DNA of 26,967 nt from a virus. Below are positions 8,041 to 16,117 of this stretch, piece after piece. The translations under genes and the position numbers were made by a program. Position 1 is the stretch's first letter. The number at the start of each line of letters is the position of its first letter. The stretch spans positions 1 through 26,967 of IMG/VR virus record IMGVR_UViG_3300048921_000195. One strand, given 5' to 3'. The notes beneath the pieces were generated by a model. The model was not told where the DNA came from. It did not search any database and saw nothing but the letters and a program-made list of their open reading frames with translations.

Positions 8041-8409
8041 ATGGCCTTCTATGACGAAATGGCCATGATGGCTCTGGAGATGATCACAGAGTTCGGCCAG
8101 CCGGTGACCATCCGCGCCACAACCGTCGGCGAGTACGACCCGGAAGCCGGATCGGCACCTCCCGACAGCACCAAAGAGCAGACCGCCCAAGGCATCCTGC
8201 TCGACTTCACCGGTCAGGAATTCCAGAACAACAGCCTCATCAAGCAGGGCGACAAGAAGCTGAAGATCGCCGCGCAGGGGCTGGAGTGGATGCCAGACCT
8301 GCTGAACAAAGTGATCATTCAGGGGCGCACCTGGTCCATCGTGCCGCCGCTGAAAGAGGTGAATCCGGCCGGCACGCCGATCCTGTATGAGTTGCAGGTG
8401 CGGTCGTGA
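8041..8409 (+). CDS. Head closure / head-tail joining protein
   Basis: Predicted connector 'stopper' that seals the packaged head and provides the tail docking surface. The 122-residue protein is beta-rich with the layout of SPP1 gp16/HK97 gp7-type closure proteins: an N-terminal helix (FYDEMAMMALEMITEFG), a strand PVTIRATTVGEYDP, a loop region rich in Pro/Ser, then QGILLDFTG and QGRTWSIVPPLKEVNPAGTPILYELQV near the end (quoted in part). GGAG at 8031-8034 precedes the ATG. Its stop overlaps the next gene's GTG as GTGA. Assignment rests on size, fold pattern and gene order. Confidence 0.82.
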   Translation: MAFYDEMAMMALEMITEFGQPVTIRATTVGEYDPEAGSAPPDSTKEQTAQGILLDFTGQEFQNNSLIKQGDKKLKIAAQGLEWMPDLLNKVIIQGRTWSIVPPLKEVNPAGTPILYELQVRS

Positions 8410-9059
8410 GCAAATACTCGGGCCTCAACGGCAGCTTTGCCGAGAACATCCGCCAGTTTGCCGAGCAGGCCCAGACAGGGCTCGACGCCACCTTCCGCGA
8501 AATCGTGATCGAGATCGGCAGCAGCGTTATTCGGATGTCGCCGGTGGGCAACCCCGAGATCTGGGCTGCGAACGTGGCACATCGCGCCACCAACACCCGA
8601 GCCGCCGATGACTACGATTTTAAGGTCGCCGTGCGCAACACCCTCATCAATCTCGATGAGAACAACTTCACCAAGACCGGGAAGCTGAAGCGCGGCGTGA
8701 AGTACGCCAAGCCCCTGACAAAGACCGAGCGCGACCAAAACTTCAATGTGAATGGACTGGTTGCCGGCAAAGATTACGTCGGCGGCCGATTCCGCGGGAA
8801 TTGGCAATTCTCGATCGGGACGCCGGCTGAGGGCGAGCTTGATCAGGTCGATCCGGCCGGCGGTGCCACGTTGGCGAAGCTTAGGCTTCAGGTCGAGCAA
8901 CTCACCATTGGGCAAACGGCTTACATCGTAAACAACCTGCCATATGCGGTGCCGCTCGAGTACGGCCATTCCAAGCAGGCACCGGGCGGCATGGTGCGCA
9001 TCACGCTCGCAAGGTTCCAGCAGATCGTTGACGAAGCCATCAGGAACAACCAGGTATGA
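8406..9059 (+). CDS. HK97 gp10-like neck/tail-completion protein
   Basis: Component at the head-tail interface, expressed with tail completion proteins. The 217-residue product starts at GTG 8406, which overlaps the preceding stop. Features include an N-terminal helical part (FAENIRQFAEQAQTGLDATF), the typical VIRMSPVGNPEIWAAN segment where a tyrosine/glycine-rich 'P-V-x-T-G' element is usual, a YVGGRFRGNWQFSIGTP motif that is diagnostic for this phage family, and a C-terminal YAVPLEYGHSKQAPGGMVRI box. The 'LEYGHS..APGGM' block is the hallmark of HK97 gp10-type proteins. Between the two motifs lies a roughly 60-residue Lys-rich insertion that longer members of the family also have. The stop overlaps the next ATG. 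Confidence 0.85.
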   Translation: MSKYSGLNGSFAENIRQFAEQAQTGLDATFREIVIEIGSSVIRMSPVGNPEIWAANVAHRATNTRAADDYDFKVAVRNTLINLDENNFTKTGKLKRGVKYAKPLTKTERDQNFNVNGLVAGKDYVGGRFRGNWQFSIGTPAEGELDQVDPAGGATLAKLRLQVEQLTIGQTAYIVNNLPYAVPLEYGHSKQAPGGMVRITLARFQQIVDEAIRNNQV

Positions 9060-9472
9060 GCCACAACACCATCGCTTCGATCTACGAGGCCCGCCTGATC
9101 ACCTGGGCGAAGGCTTTGCCGATACCGCTCAAGGTTGTGGTCGAGAACGAGACATTCACGCCCGTCGACGGTGCAACCTACCTAAAAGCGTTCACGCTGC
9201 CGGGCGATACCACGAGCAACACGCTCGCCGGCGATCATAAGCTCTTCACCGGTGTGTTTCAGGTCAGCATCGTGACACCAGCGGGCAAGTATCGCGGCGC
9301 GGCCGGGGCGTTGGCTGACCAGATCGCCGCGCTTTTTCCGCTGTACGAGCGAAACACGAAGAATGCACTGACCGTGGTGACCATGACGCCGGTTGACCAA
9401 GGGCCAGGTATTCCTGACGACACGACTTACACCGTTCCGGTTTCGTTCGCGTACCGCGCCGACACCAACTAA
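9056..9472 (+). CDS. Tail terminator protein (DUF4128-like)
   Basis: Caps the tail tube at the head-proximal end and joins it to the neck, the lambda gpU role. The 138-residue protein begins MSHNTIASIYEARLITWAKA, followed by strands and the FTGVFQVSIVTPAGKYRGAA element and a C-terminal DDTTYTVPVSFAYRADT strand; this is the pattern of the DUF4128 tail terminators (family recalled, not searched). It overlaps the preceding gene as ATGA, so the connector set 8041-9472 is translationally coupled. The next gene is separated by a terminator-like hairpin. Confidence 0.83.
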   Translation: MSHNTIASIYEARLITWAKALPIPLKVVVENETFTPVDGATYLKAFTLPGDTTSNTLAGDHKLFTGVFQVSIVTPAGKYRGAAGALADQIAALFPLYERNTKNALTVVTMTPVDQGPGIPDDTTYTVPVSFAYRADTN

Positions 9473-9494
9473 TTCGCCCATTGGGCAAACCCAG

Positions 9495-9516
9495 AACCCG
9501 CCATTGAGCGGGTTTT
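9495..9516 (+). terminator. Terminator-like hairpin before the tail tube gene
   Basis: AACCCGC (9495-9501), loop CATTGA, GCGGGTT (9508-9514), U-tract TTTT (9513-9516): a 7-bp stem, 26 bases upstream of the tail tube start. The core is nearly identical to the hairpin at 25161-25187 (one base difference in the loop), so the element is repeated within the operon. Confidence 0.72.
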
Positions 9517-9542
9517 GTCATTTCTGAAGAGAGGAAAAGCCC

Positions 9543-10199
9543 ATGGCCGGCATTCAAATGCCCAACGGCGCAACGTTCGAAATTGCTTCCGCCTACGGCG
9601 CTGCAATCCCATTCACTGCCCTGACCAATGCCAACCCGGCAGTGGCCACCGCAGCGGCGCATGGGCTGGCAGAGGGCGACATCATCGCCGTCAGCTCTGG
9701 CTGGACCCGCTTGGACGGCCGCGCCGTGCAAGTCGGCGAAATCGCCAGCGGCACCTTTGCGCTCGATGGCGTGAATACCACGAACATCCAGCAGTATCCG
9801 GCCGGCTCTGGCGTCGGTACTGCACGTGAAGTGACCACCTTCACCGAAATCTCGAAAATCACTGAGCTCGGGTCAAGCGGCGGCGACCAACAGTTTCTGA
9901 CATTCGGCTTCCTGGCCGACGATGATGACCGCCAGATGCCGACCACCAAGAACCCGATCACGCTGACCATCACCGTCGCCGACGATCCGTCGCAGCCCTA
10001 TGTCGATGTTTGCGAGGCTGCGGACGATGACAAGCAGGCCCGCGTTCTGCGCCTGAACCTGCCGGGCGGTAGCCGCATCATCTACAACGGCTACGTCTCG
10101 ATCACTTCGACTCCGACCATGTCGCGCAACAATTTGATGACTCGCGTGATCAGCATCGCGCTGACCGGCCGCCCAACCCGTTACAGCGCCTCGGCGTAA
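9543..10199 (+). CDS. Major tail tube protein
   Basis: Forms the stacked hexameric rings of the non-contractile tail tube. The 218-residue protein is beta-rich. It begins MAGIQMPNGATFEIASAYG and has an inserted segment of roughly 60 residues (VATAAAHGLAEGDIIAVSSG through DGVNTTNIQ) that reads like the small 'AAHGL..GD' beta-domain found in many phage tail proteins. The tube core resumes at EVTTFTEISKITELGSSGGD and ends ISIALTGRPTRYSASA. Start support is GAGAGGAAAAG just upstream of the ATG at 9543. Position directly before the chaperone/tape measure genes confirms the role. Confidence 0.9.
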   Translation: MAGIQMPNGATFEIASAYGAAIPFTALTNANPAVATAAAHGLAEGDIIAVSSGWTRLDGRAVQVGEIASGTFALDGVNTTNIQQYPAGSGVGTAREVTTFTEISKITELGSSGGDQQFLTFGFLADDDDRQMPTTKNPITLTITVADDPSQPYVDVCEAADDDKQARVLRLNLPGGSRIIYNGYVSITSTPTMSRNNLMTRVISIALTGRPTRYSASA

Positions 10200-10208
10200 G
10201 GAAGGCAC

Positions 10209-10589
10209 ATGGCAAAGTTCACACTCGCCCAGAACCCAACGTTTAAGCACGTCGTCATGCTGCCAACAGTCGGCGGCGATCCGGTTAGCGTCGAATTTGA
10301 GTTTAAGTATCGCGATCGAACCGAATTGGCCGGCCTCTATGCCGAGTGGGGCGAGCGTCATAAGGCCCTCAAACAAAAAGCGGAAGAAGCCGGCATCGAG
10401 CAGTTCACGGCTTTGCTGATTGATCTGCAGGTCGAGCAGCTGAAGGCGATCGTCGCCGGCTGGGATATCGCTGAAGAGTTCACCGACGAAAACCTGCGCA
10501 TCCTGGTCAAATCCATCGCCGCCACTCCGGGCGCGGTGCTGGCCGCTTATTCCGATGCTTTCAGCAATGCACGCCTGGGAAACTCCTAA
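10209..10589 (+). CDS. Tail assembly chaperone, unshifted product (gpG-like)
   Basis: Binds and keeps the tape measure protein soluble while the tail tube polymerises; not part of the finished virion in lambda. The 126-residue zero-frame product begins MAKFTLAQNPTFKHVVMLPT and is mostly helical with acidic patches (TELAGLYAEWGERHKALKQK). AAGGAAGG at 10199-10206 precedes the ATG. Near its 3' end the zero frame reads CTG GGA AAC TCC TAA and contains the slippery heptamer GGGAAAC (10577-10583) just two codons before the stop. Normal termination gives this short, abundant form, while a -1 slip gives the longer fusion listed separately. Confidence 0.9.
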   Translation: MAKFTLAQNPTFKHVVMLPTVGGDPVSVEFEFKYRDRTELAGLYAEWGERHKALKQKAEEAGIEQFTALLIDLQVEQLKAIVAGWDIAEEFTDENLRILVKSIAATPGAVLAAYSDAFSNARLGNS

Positions 10590-10906
10590 GCGTCTCCCGC
10601 AAGCTGTACGAGCCGGGGCCGTCAGCCGAATCGCTGGCGGCCTTCGGCCTTTCTCTTCGTGACATACCCGATGAAGTTTGTGAGGTCTGGCCTGATGTCT
10701 GGCAAGCCTTCAAGGTCTTCGAGGCCATGGGCACTCAGTGGCGTACAGGCGCGTGCGGCGCTACCGGACTCGATTACACGTCAATTCGCCATGTCGCCGG
10801 CTTTCTTGGGCTTACTCGGTCGGAGGTCGCCGGCGTCTTTCCAGATATCCGCGTCATGGAAGCCGAAGCCCTGCGGGTGATGGCGGAACAGAGGGACAGT
10901 AAATGA
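10209..10906 (+). CDS. Tail assembly chaperone, -1 frameshift fusion (gpGT-like)
   Basis: Predicted as join(10209..10583, 10583..10906): 125 zero-frame residues plus 107 residues from the -1 frame, 232 in total. The -1 frame is open without interruption from the slippery site to TGA at 10904-10906. It encodes a DUF1799-like domain (gpT role): VWPDVWQAFKVFEAMGTQWR, then GATGLDYTSIRHVAGFLGL and PDIRVMEAEALRVM. This is the characteristic 'W..Q...GATGLDY' signature of that family. The -1 segment has no usable start codon or ribosome-binding site of its own and would be missed by gene callers. Its stop overlaps the tape measure ATG (ATGA), exactly as in lambda-like G-T-H order. Sequence, reading frame and gene order all agree. 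Confidence 0.9.
10577..10583 (+). promoter_or_regulatory. Slippery heptamer GGGAAAC (-1 programmed frameshift)
   Basis: In zero-frame phase X XXY YYZ = G GGA AAC, two codons before the TAA at 10587-10589. After a tandem slip the tRNAs re-pair on GGG AAA, and translation continues with CTC CTA AGC in the -1 frame. The lambda G/GT site is GGGAAAG, differing only in the last base. Confidence 0.9.
10617..10642 (+). other. Stem-loop downstream of the frameshift site
   Basis: GGCCGTCAGC (10617-10626), loop CGAATC, GCTGGCGGCC (10633-10642): a 10-bp stem with one T-G wobble. It begins 33 bases after the heptamer, further than the usual 5-9 base spacer for a stimulatory structure. A stimulatory role is therefore possible but uncertain. 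Confidence 0.5.
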
Positions 10907-13900
10907 GCACCACCTTCGCGTCCCTCGGCATCGAGGTGAACTCCTCGTCTGCATCCAAAGCGGCTGACGATCTCGACAAATTGGCCGATTCAGCGGTCGA
11001 TGCCGAAAAGGCGATTGATGATCTCGGCAAGTCGGGCGAGGGTCTGGCCAACACCGGCAAGAAGATCAGCCAAGCTGAGAATGAGGCTGCTCAGGGAATC
11101 GACAAAGCCACGGGCGCCAAAGAGCGCCAAGTCGATGCAAGTCGCAAGGCCGGTGCCAGTGCAGCCAGTGAAATCGCGATCATCAGCCAGCTCGACAAGG
11201 CGATGTCCGGCAACATCGGCAGCATGGAGCAACTGATCCAGGCTGAAGGTTTGCTGGAGCGTGCTCGCAAGGGCGGTCTTGTCACCATTGAACAGCAGGA
11301 GGCTTATCAGGACCGGCTCGCCAAGGCCTATGACAAGATGGAGAAAGCCGAAGCCAAGGAGATGGCACAGAAGCAGCGGCTGATCGACGCTGAAAACCGT
11401 CAGATTGAAGCGTTGAAGCGCACGGTCAACGGCATCGACCCGGTCACTGCGAAGTTGGCAAAGCTGGAGGCGCAGGAAAAAGCACTCAACGATCTGTACA
11501 AGGCCGGTCAGATTGACGCGACTCGCTATGGTGAGGCGCTGGCGAAGATCGGCAAAGACCGTGACGGCCTGACCGCGACAGAAACTGCATTCGACAAGCT
11601 GAAGCTCGGCACCCGCCAGGCTCAAGAAAACGTGATGCAGCTGACCAATGCCTTGCAGTCTGGGGATTGGGGTAGTGGTGCACGGGCGGTTGCTCAGCTC
11701 GGCGCCGGGGCAGGCGCTTCCGCCAAGAGTCTGGCAGCAGCGCTGATTCCCGCCGGCTTGCTGGCCGGTGTCCTCGGCGCGCTGGGCTATGCCTACTTCG
11801 ACGCACAGAAGCAGGCCCGCGAGTTCAACGTCGCCATCAACGGCGGATCGAACGATGCCGGGCAGAGCATTGCCAGCCTCAAGGTTATGGCTGAATCCGC
11901 TGGTGCGATCACTGAGAACTTTGCTGGCGCTCGCGAGGCGGTGATTGCGCTGGCTTCCGGTGCCGCTACCAGCGGCGTCCAAATGCAGAACCTGGCTCAG
12001 GCCGCCGCAGCAATAGGTGAAGTGACAGGGAAGGGCGCTGGAGACATCGCCAAATCGCTCGCGAATGCCGGTGACACCGCTACAGAAGCCGCCGAGAAGA
12101 TCAGCGACCAGTATGGGCTGCTTACCTACGAGCAATACCAGACGATCAAGGCGATTGATGATCAGGGAGACCATCAGCGAGCACTGGACGTCCTCAGTGA
12201 AGATCTCAATCAGTCGGCCCTGGAGCGTCTGAAGAACTACCGCGAATCCCTGTCCGACATCGAGCGTGACTGGGATCGGGTGAAAGTGGCCATCAAGGGA
12301 GCCTATGCTGAAGTTCGGTCTGAGATTTTTCCCGACTTGGCCAAGCAGATCGAAATCACCCAGCGCGTGCTGGATACCCGGAAGGGTGGTGGCGTTACCG
12401 GTGCGCTATCCAGCGGGCTCAGCTGGCTGAACTCTTCGCTGGGGCTGGATGACGGGGAGAATGACGACTCGACGCCGGCTTTGGAAGCCAGGCTTGCAGG
12501 GCTGAAGGCGCGTTTGTCAGCAAGCGAAAGCAACGCTGCGGCCACCGGTGAGGAGACCCGAGCGAACAAGGAACTGATCGCTGTCCAGAAGGAACTGGAC
12601 AAGCAAATGGACAACCTGAATCCGCTCGCGAAGCGTCGGGACGCGTACAAGAAACTCGATGACCAGTTCACCAAGCTCTATCAGAACGCGGAAAAAACAG
12701 GACAAAAATCGGCGCTGTTGGATGGTGTTCAGTTTGACGGGAAGAAGTTTTCCGGTGGTGCCTACGACCAGTTGCGCAAGGCAATCGACGAGCAGAAAAA
12801 GGACCCAAAAGCAGCCGCCGGTAGCGTCGATCTATCCGGTTTCAATGACACGAAAAACGCGCTCAATATCGTGCTCGCCGAGTACAAAAACGCTCAAAGG
12901 GACTTGGAGGCTTCGCAAAAGGCCGGTCTGATCTCGCAGGCTGATTATTTGCAAGCGCGTGAAGCCATGATCGGCAACGAGCGCGACGAAGTTACTGCTG
13001 CGTATGAGGCTGAGATCGCCGCACTGGAAGCGGCGAAGAGCAAAGCCGGCACATCGGCCGCGCAGCGCATCCAGCTTGACCAGAAAATCGCCGACGCCCG
13101 TGCCGCCATGGTCAAGGTGCAGCAGGATGCTGACACCGAATTGAGCGTGCTGGCGAAGAACGAAGAGGGCCGGCTGAAGAAACAGACCGAGGCCGTCAAC
13201 ACCTATAGCAGCGCGCTGCAGCAACAAGTCAAAACTCTGCGCGAGCAGGGCCAGCGTGCAGCTGCGGGCATCGGTCTGGGAGATCGTCAGCGCGATCTGG
13301 TGAGCCAGCAGAACGGCATCGACGATCGCTTCAATCAGCAGAAGCTGGATCTGGCGAACCAGTACGGCGATGGCTCGCGCGGCATGAGCCTCGACGAGTA
13401 CACGCAGAAGCTGGCGGCACTGAAGGCCACTCAGCAGGACCTGCACGATACGGTTCAAGCCAACTACGACGAGATGACAGCAGCCCAGGGCGACTGGAGT
13501 GCCGGAGCCTCGTCGGCGTGGCAGAACTATCTCGATTCCGCGCAGAACGCCGCGGGGCAGACGAAAAGCCTGCTCACCAATGCATTCAGTTCGGCAGAGG
13601 ACGCAGTAGCCAGCTTCGCTATCAACGGCAAATTCTCGTTTTCTGACTTCACCAAGTCGGTGTTGGCGGATATGGCGAAGATCGCTACCCGGCAGGCAAC
13701 TTCACAAGGGCTCAGCGCGCTGTTCGGTATTGCCGCATCAGCGGCAGGCTCCTACTTCGGTGGTGGCGGGAATGGCCTCGCGGCTGGTTCTGCCGGTGCT
13801 GTTTCGTCAGATGTTGGAGCTTCGCAGGCTGGATATTCCGGTATCGATTTTTCTGGATACCGAGCGGCTGGCGGACCTGTTGCGCCGAACTCCCTGTACG

Positions 13901-14229
13901 AAGTCAACGAACTGGGGCCGGAGCTCTATAACGAGGGCGGCCGATCGTTCCTGATGACCGGTGCCAACGGCGGTAGCGTCACGCCACTGACCACCGGTGG
14001 TGGGCCTGCACTGGCCTCAATGTCTGGTGGGGGGGGCAACACGTACAACTTTCCGGTAGCGGTCTCGGTGCAGACATCTGGGAGCGACGGGGCGGGTGTT
14101 TCGCAAGAGACAACCAACCAGCTTGGCAAGAGCATCCAGCAGGCTGCCAAAACCGAAGCGGAAACCGCGATCGCCAGAGCGTTGCAGCCGGGCGGTTCGA
14201 TCTGGCGCCTGACAAATGGGAGGGGCTGA
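10903..14229 (+). CDS. Tail tape measure protein
   Basis: Sets tail length and is ejected to help DNA cross the cell envelope. The protein has 1108 residues; with the roughly 1.5 angstrom per residue rule for tape measures this suggests a tail near 165 nm. It is dominated by Ala/Lys/Glu/Gln-rich helices throughout (e.g. KAEAKEMAQKQRLIDAENRQ). A hydrophobic Gly/Ala segment lies at about residues 267-299 (AAALIPAGLLAGVLGALGYA), and a conserved C-terminal block FSFSDFTKSVLADMAKIATR at about 909-928 is followed by a Gly-rich linker and a beta-like tail. The start overlaps the chaperone fusion stop, and its own stop overlaps the next ATG (TGATG). No lysozyme or peptidase motif was seen in the central part. 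Confidence 0.95.
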   Translation: MSTTFASLGIEVNSSSASKAADDLDKLADSAVDAEKAIDDLGKSGEGLANTGKKISQAENEAAQGIDKATGAKERQVDASRKAGASAASEIAIISQLDKAMSGNIGSMEQLIQAEGLLERARKGGLVTIEQQEAYQDRLAKAYDKMEKAEAKEMAQKQRLIDAENRQIEALKRTVNGIDPVTAKLAKLEAQEKALNDLYKAGQIDATRYGEALAKIGKDRDGLTATETAFDKLKLGTRQAQENVMQLTNALQSGDWGSGARAVAQLGAGAGASAKSLAAALIPAGLLAGVLGALGYAYFDAQKQAREFNVAINGGSNDAGQSIASLKVMAESAGAITENFAGAREAVIALASGAATSGVQMQNLAQAAAAIGEVTGKGAGDIAKSLANAGDTATEAAEKISDQYGLLTYEQYQTIKAIDDQGDHQRALDVLSEDLNQSALERLKNYRESLSDIERDWDRVKVAIKGAYAEVRSEIFPDLAKQIEITQRVLDTRKGGGVTGALSSGLSWLNSSLGLDDGENDDSTPALEARLAGLKARLSASESNAAATGEETRANKELIAVQKELDKQMDNLNPLAKRRDAYKKLDDQFTKLYQNAEKTGQKSALLDGVQFDGKKFSGGAYDQLRKAIDEQKKDPKAAAGSVDLSGFNDTKNALNIVLAEYKNAQRDLEASQKAGLISQADYLQAREAMIGNERDEVTAAYEAEIAALEAAKSKAGTSAAQRIQLDQKIADARAAMVKVQQDADTELSVLAKNEEGRLKKQTEAVNTYSSALQQQVKTLREQGQRAAAGIGLGDRQRDLVSQQNGIDDRFNQQKLDLANQYGDGSRGMSLDEYTQKLAALKATQQDLHDTVQANYDEMTAAQGDWSAGASSAWQNYLDSAQNAAGQTKSLLTNAFSSAEDAVASFAINGKFSFSDFTKSVLADMAKIATRQATSQGLSALFGIAASAAGSYFGGGGNGLAAGSAGAVSSDVGASQAGYSGIDFSGYRAAGGPVAPNSLYEVNELGPELYNEGGRSFLMTGANGGSVTPLTTGGGPALASMSGGGGNTYNFPVAVSVQTSGSDGAGVSQETTNQLGKSIQQAAKTEAETAIARALQPGGSIWRLTNGRG

Positions 14230-14567
14230 TGGCCATCGAGAAATTTACCTGGCCAACCGAGCGAGGGGAAACACCCGATATCAACTATCGGGTGCGCACC
14301 TCGAAGTTCGGCAATGGCTACGCGCAAAACGTCGGAGACGGACCGAACAACAAGGAGGATTCGTACCCGGTTACCTGCGTGGGTCAAAAGGCCAAGGTGT
14401 TGGAGATCATGAAGTTCCTCGACCGGCATGCCGGAGCGAAGGCGTTTCTTTGGACAACACCGCTCGGAGAGCTCGGCCTGTTCACCTGCAAAAATCCCGC
14501 TCCCACTCCGGTGGGCGGCGGCGTCTTCAAACTCACCGCCACCTTCGAGCGGGCGTTCCAACCATAA
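14229..14567 (+). CDS. Minor tail protein, gpM-like
   Basis: Tail-tip component that joins the tape measure end to the gpL/gpJ hub. The 112-residue protein shows the phage minor tail protein M pattern: FTWPTERGETPDINYRVRTS at the N terminus, then FGNGYAQNVGDGPNN, a central LEIMKFLDRHAGAKAFLWT segment, and KLTATFERAF at the end. The 'FGDGY.Q....G' and 'F.W..P' elements are the family marks. It starts inside the tape measure stop codon. Size is normal, and the order M-L-K that follows matches lambda. Confidence 0.92.
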   Translation: MAIEKFTWPTERGETPDINYRVRTSKFGNGYAQNVGDGPNNKEDSYPVTCVGQKAKVLEIMKFLDRHAGAKAFLWTTPLGELGLFTCKNPAPTPVGGGVFKLTATFERAFQP

Positions 14568-14576
14568 GGAGCAATC

Positions 14577-15326
14577 ATGCCGCTGATCAGTGATATCCAG
14601 GTACTTGAGCCTGGCAGCGAAGTGCTGCTCTTCGAATTGGACGGCACGGACTACGGTGCGGACGTGCTGCGCTTCCACGGGCACGCAATCCCGCACACGG
14701 CAGCCGAGCTGATCGCCGCCGGCGACAACGCGGACCAACTGCCGACGAAGGCGATCTACTGGCAAGGCAACGAGTACAGCGCCTGGCCGATGCAGATCGA
14801 CGGCATCGAGGCTAACGGCGACGGCACGGCGGTTCGGCCCACTCTTTCTGTGGGTAACGTCAACGGGCGCATCACGGCGCTCTGTCTGGCATTCGAGGAT
14901 TTGCTCGAGTTCAAGCTGACGATGCGTCACACGCTCGGAACCTACCTGGACGCGTTGAACTTCCCGGCCGGTAACCCAACGGCAGATCCGACGCAGGAGA
15001 CGATCGAGGTCTGGTACATCGACCAGAAAACGAACGAGGACGGGGAAACGGTCAGTTGGGAGTTGGCCAGCCCGGGCGACGTAGGTAACGAGTCCATCGG
15101 CCGGCAGGCGACGACGCTGTGCCACTGGTGCCTCACCGGTGGATACCGAGGGCCGAACTGTGGCTACACAGGCCCGTACGTGAACAAGGACGGAGTCGTT
15201 ACTGACAACCCTGAACTGGACGAGTGCGACGCCACGCTGGGCAAGGGTTGCATCCCACGCTTCGGCGAGGGTAACCCGCTGCCGTTCGGCGGCTACCCGG
15301 CCGTATCGCTGATCGCACGGAGCTGA
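14577..15326 (+). CDS. Minor tail protein, gpL-like, with Fe-S-type cysteines
   Basis: Tail-tip hub protein; lambda gpL carries a [4Fe-4S] cluster in its C-terminal domain. The 249-residue protein begins MPLISDIQVLEPGSEVLLFE and contains LGTYLDALNFPAGNPTADPT in the middle. The C-terminal domain has Cys182 and Cys185 (CHWC), Cys195 (GPNCGY), Cys217 (DECDATL) and Cys225 (GKGC), then RFGEGNPLPFGGYPAV. Five cysteines are present where four ligands are needed, so cluster binding is plausible but the exact ligand set is open. AAGGAG at 14566-14571 precedes the ATG. It is followed with a 1-base gap by gpK. Confidence 0.92.
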   Translation: MPLISDIQVLEPGSEVLLFELDGTDYGADVLRFHGHAIPHTAAELIAAGDNADQLPTKAIYWQGNEYSAWPMQIDGIEANGDGTAVRPTLSVGNVNGRITALCLAFEDLLEFKLTMRHTLGTYLDALNFPAGNPTADPTQETIEVWYIDQKTNEDGETVSWELASPGDVGNESIGRQATTLCHWCLTGGYRGPNCGYTGPYVNKDGVVTDNPELDECDATLGKGCIPRFGEGNPLPFGGYPAVSLIARS

Positions 15327-15327
15327 C

Positions 15328-16092
15328 ATGCGCAAACACATTTTGACCGCGATCCAAGTTCACGCGGCGGCCGAGTACCCGAAAGAGTGCTGCGGTCTGC
15401 TGTTGGCCGTGGGGCGCAAACAGCAGTACTACCCCTGCCGAAACGTCTCGACCGAGCCAAACGAAGAGTTCCGAATCGATCCGGAGGAATACGCTGCGGC
15501 CGAAGACGTAGGCGAGGTGATCGGCGTGGTGCATTCGCATCCGGACGCCACCAGCAGGCCGTCACCGCGCGACCTGGCCATGTGCGAGGCGACAGGCATG
15601 CCGTGGCACATCCTGAGCTGGCCCGAGGGCGATCTGCGAACCATCATGCCTTCCGGTGAGGTGCCGCTGCTCAAGCGCCCATTCGTGCACGGTGCCTGGG
15701 ACTGCTGGCAAGTCTGTGCAGACTGGTACAAGCGCGAATGGGGGCTGGAGTTCGAAGCCTTCAAGCGCTCTGACGGCTGGTGGGAGATCAAGGACAACAC
15801 CAGTCTGTACGAGGCGAACTACGAGGCCGCCGGCTTCTACCGGGTCGACCAGCCGCAGCGCGGCGATATGATCGTGATGGAAGTGGGGCGGTCGGTTTAC
15901 CCGAACCACGCGGGAATTTTCCTCGGCGCTGATCCGGCACTGCCAGGCGAGGATGCCGCGACGTTCGGCCCCGGCCCGTTCCTGCTGCACCACCTGTACG
16001 GCAGGCCGTCCGAGGTCATTGTCTTCGGCGGCCCGTGGCTAGACCGAACGAGCCTGGTCCTCAGGCACAAAGATGCACAACCAACGACATGA
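15328..16092 (+). CDS. Tail-tip peptidase gpK-like (JAMM + NlpC/P60)
   Basis: Two-domain enzyme of the tail tip: an N-terminal JAB1/MPN metalloprotease-like domain and a C-terminal NlpC/P60 peptidoglycan cysteine peptidase domain, thought to aid assembly and local wall digestion at entry. In this 254-residue protein the JAMM motif is complete: Glu20 (ECCG), His69 and His71 (HSHP), Ser79 and Asp82 (SPRD). The NlpC part shows Cys126 in WDCWQVCADWY, His194 in PNHAGIFLG and a further His pair at 221-222, consistent with an intact Cys-His active site. The gene begins right after the gpL stop. Its last 20 bases overlap the upstream-extended frame of the next small ORF, after which the moron island interrupts the normal K-I order. 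Confidence 0.93.
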   Translation: MRKHILTAIQVHAAAEYPKECCGLLLAVGRKQQYYPCRNVSTEPNEEFRIDPEEYAAAEDVGEVIGVVHSHPDATSRPSPRDLAMCEATGMPWHILSWPEGDLRTIMPSGEVPLLKRPFVHGAWDCWQVCADWYKREWGLEFEAFKRSDGWWEIKDNTSLYEANYEAAGFYRVDQPQRGDMIVMEVGRSVYPNHAGIFLGADPALPGEDAATFGPGPFLLHHLYGRPSEVIVFGGPWLDRTSLVLRHKDAQPTT

Positions 16093-16117
16093 TGCGGTAG
16101 CACAGCTGGAGCAGGGA

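Noticed and set aside
10659-10880. Forward open frame between the chaperone and tape measure genes (MTYPMKFVRSG...)
   Set aside because: It is in the zero frame after the chaperone stop. The -1 frame in the same bases encodes the conserved chaperone extension, so this one is a shadow.
10990-12174. 394-codon reverse-strand open frame
   Set aside because: Antisense to the tape measure gene; composition-driven shadow with no motif.
13926-15341. 471-codon open frame on the reverse strand
   Set aside because: It lies opposite the tape measure end, gpM and gpL genes, all of which have clear family motifs and overlapping starts. High GC with codon-position bias creates long antisense frames here; it has no recognisable domain or ribosome-binding site.
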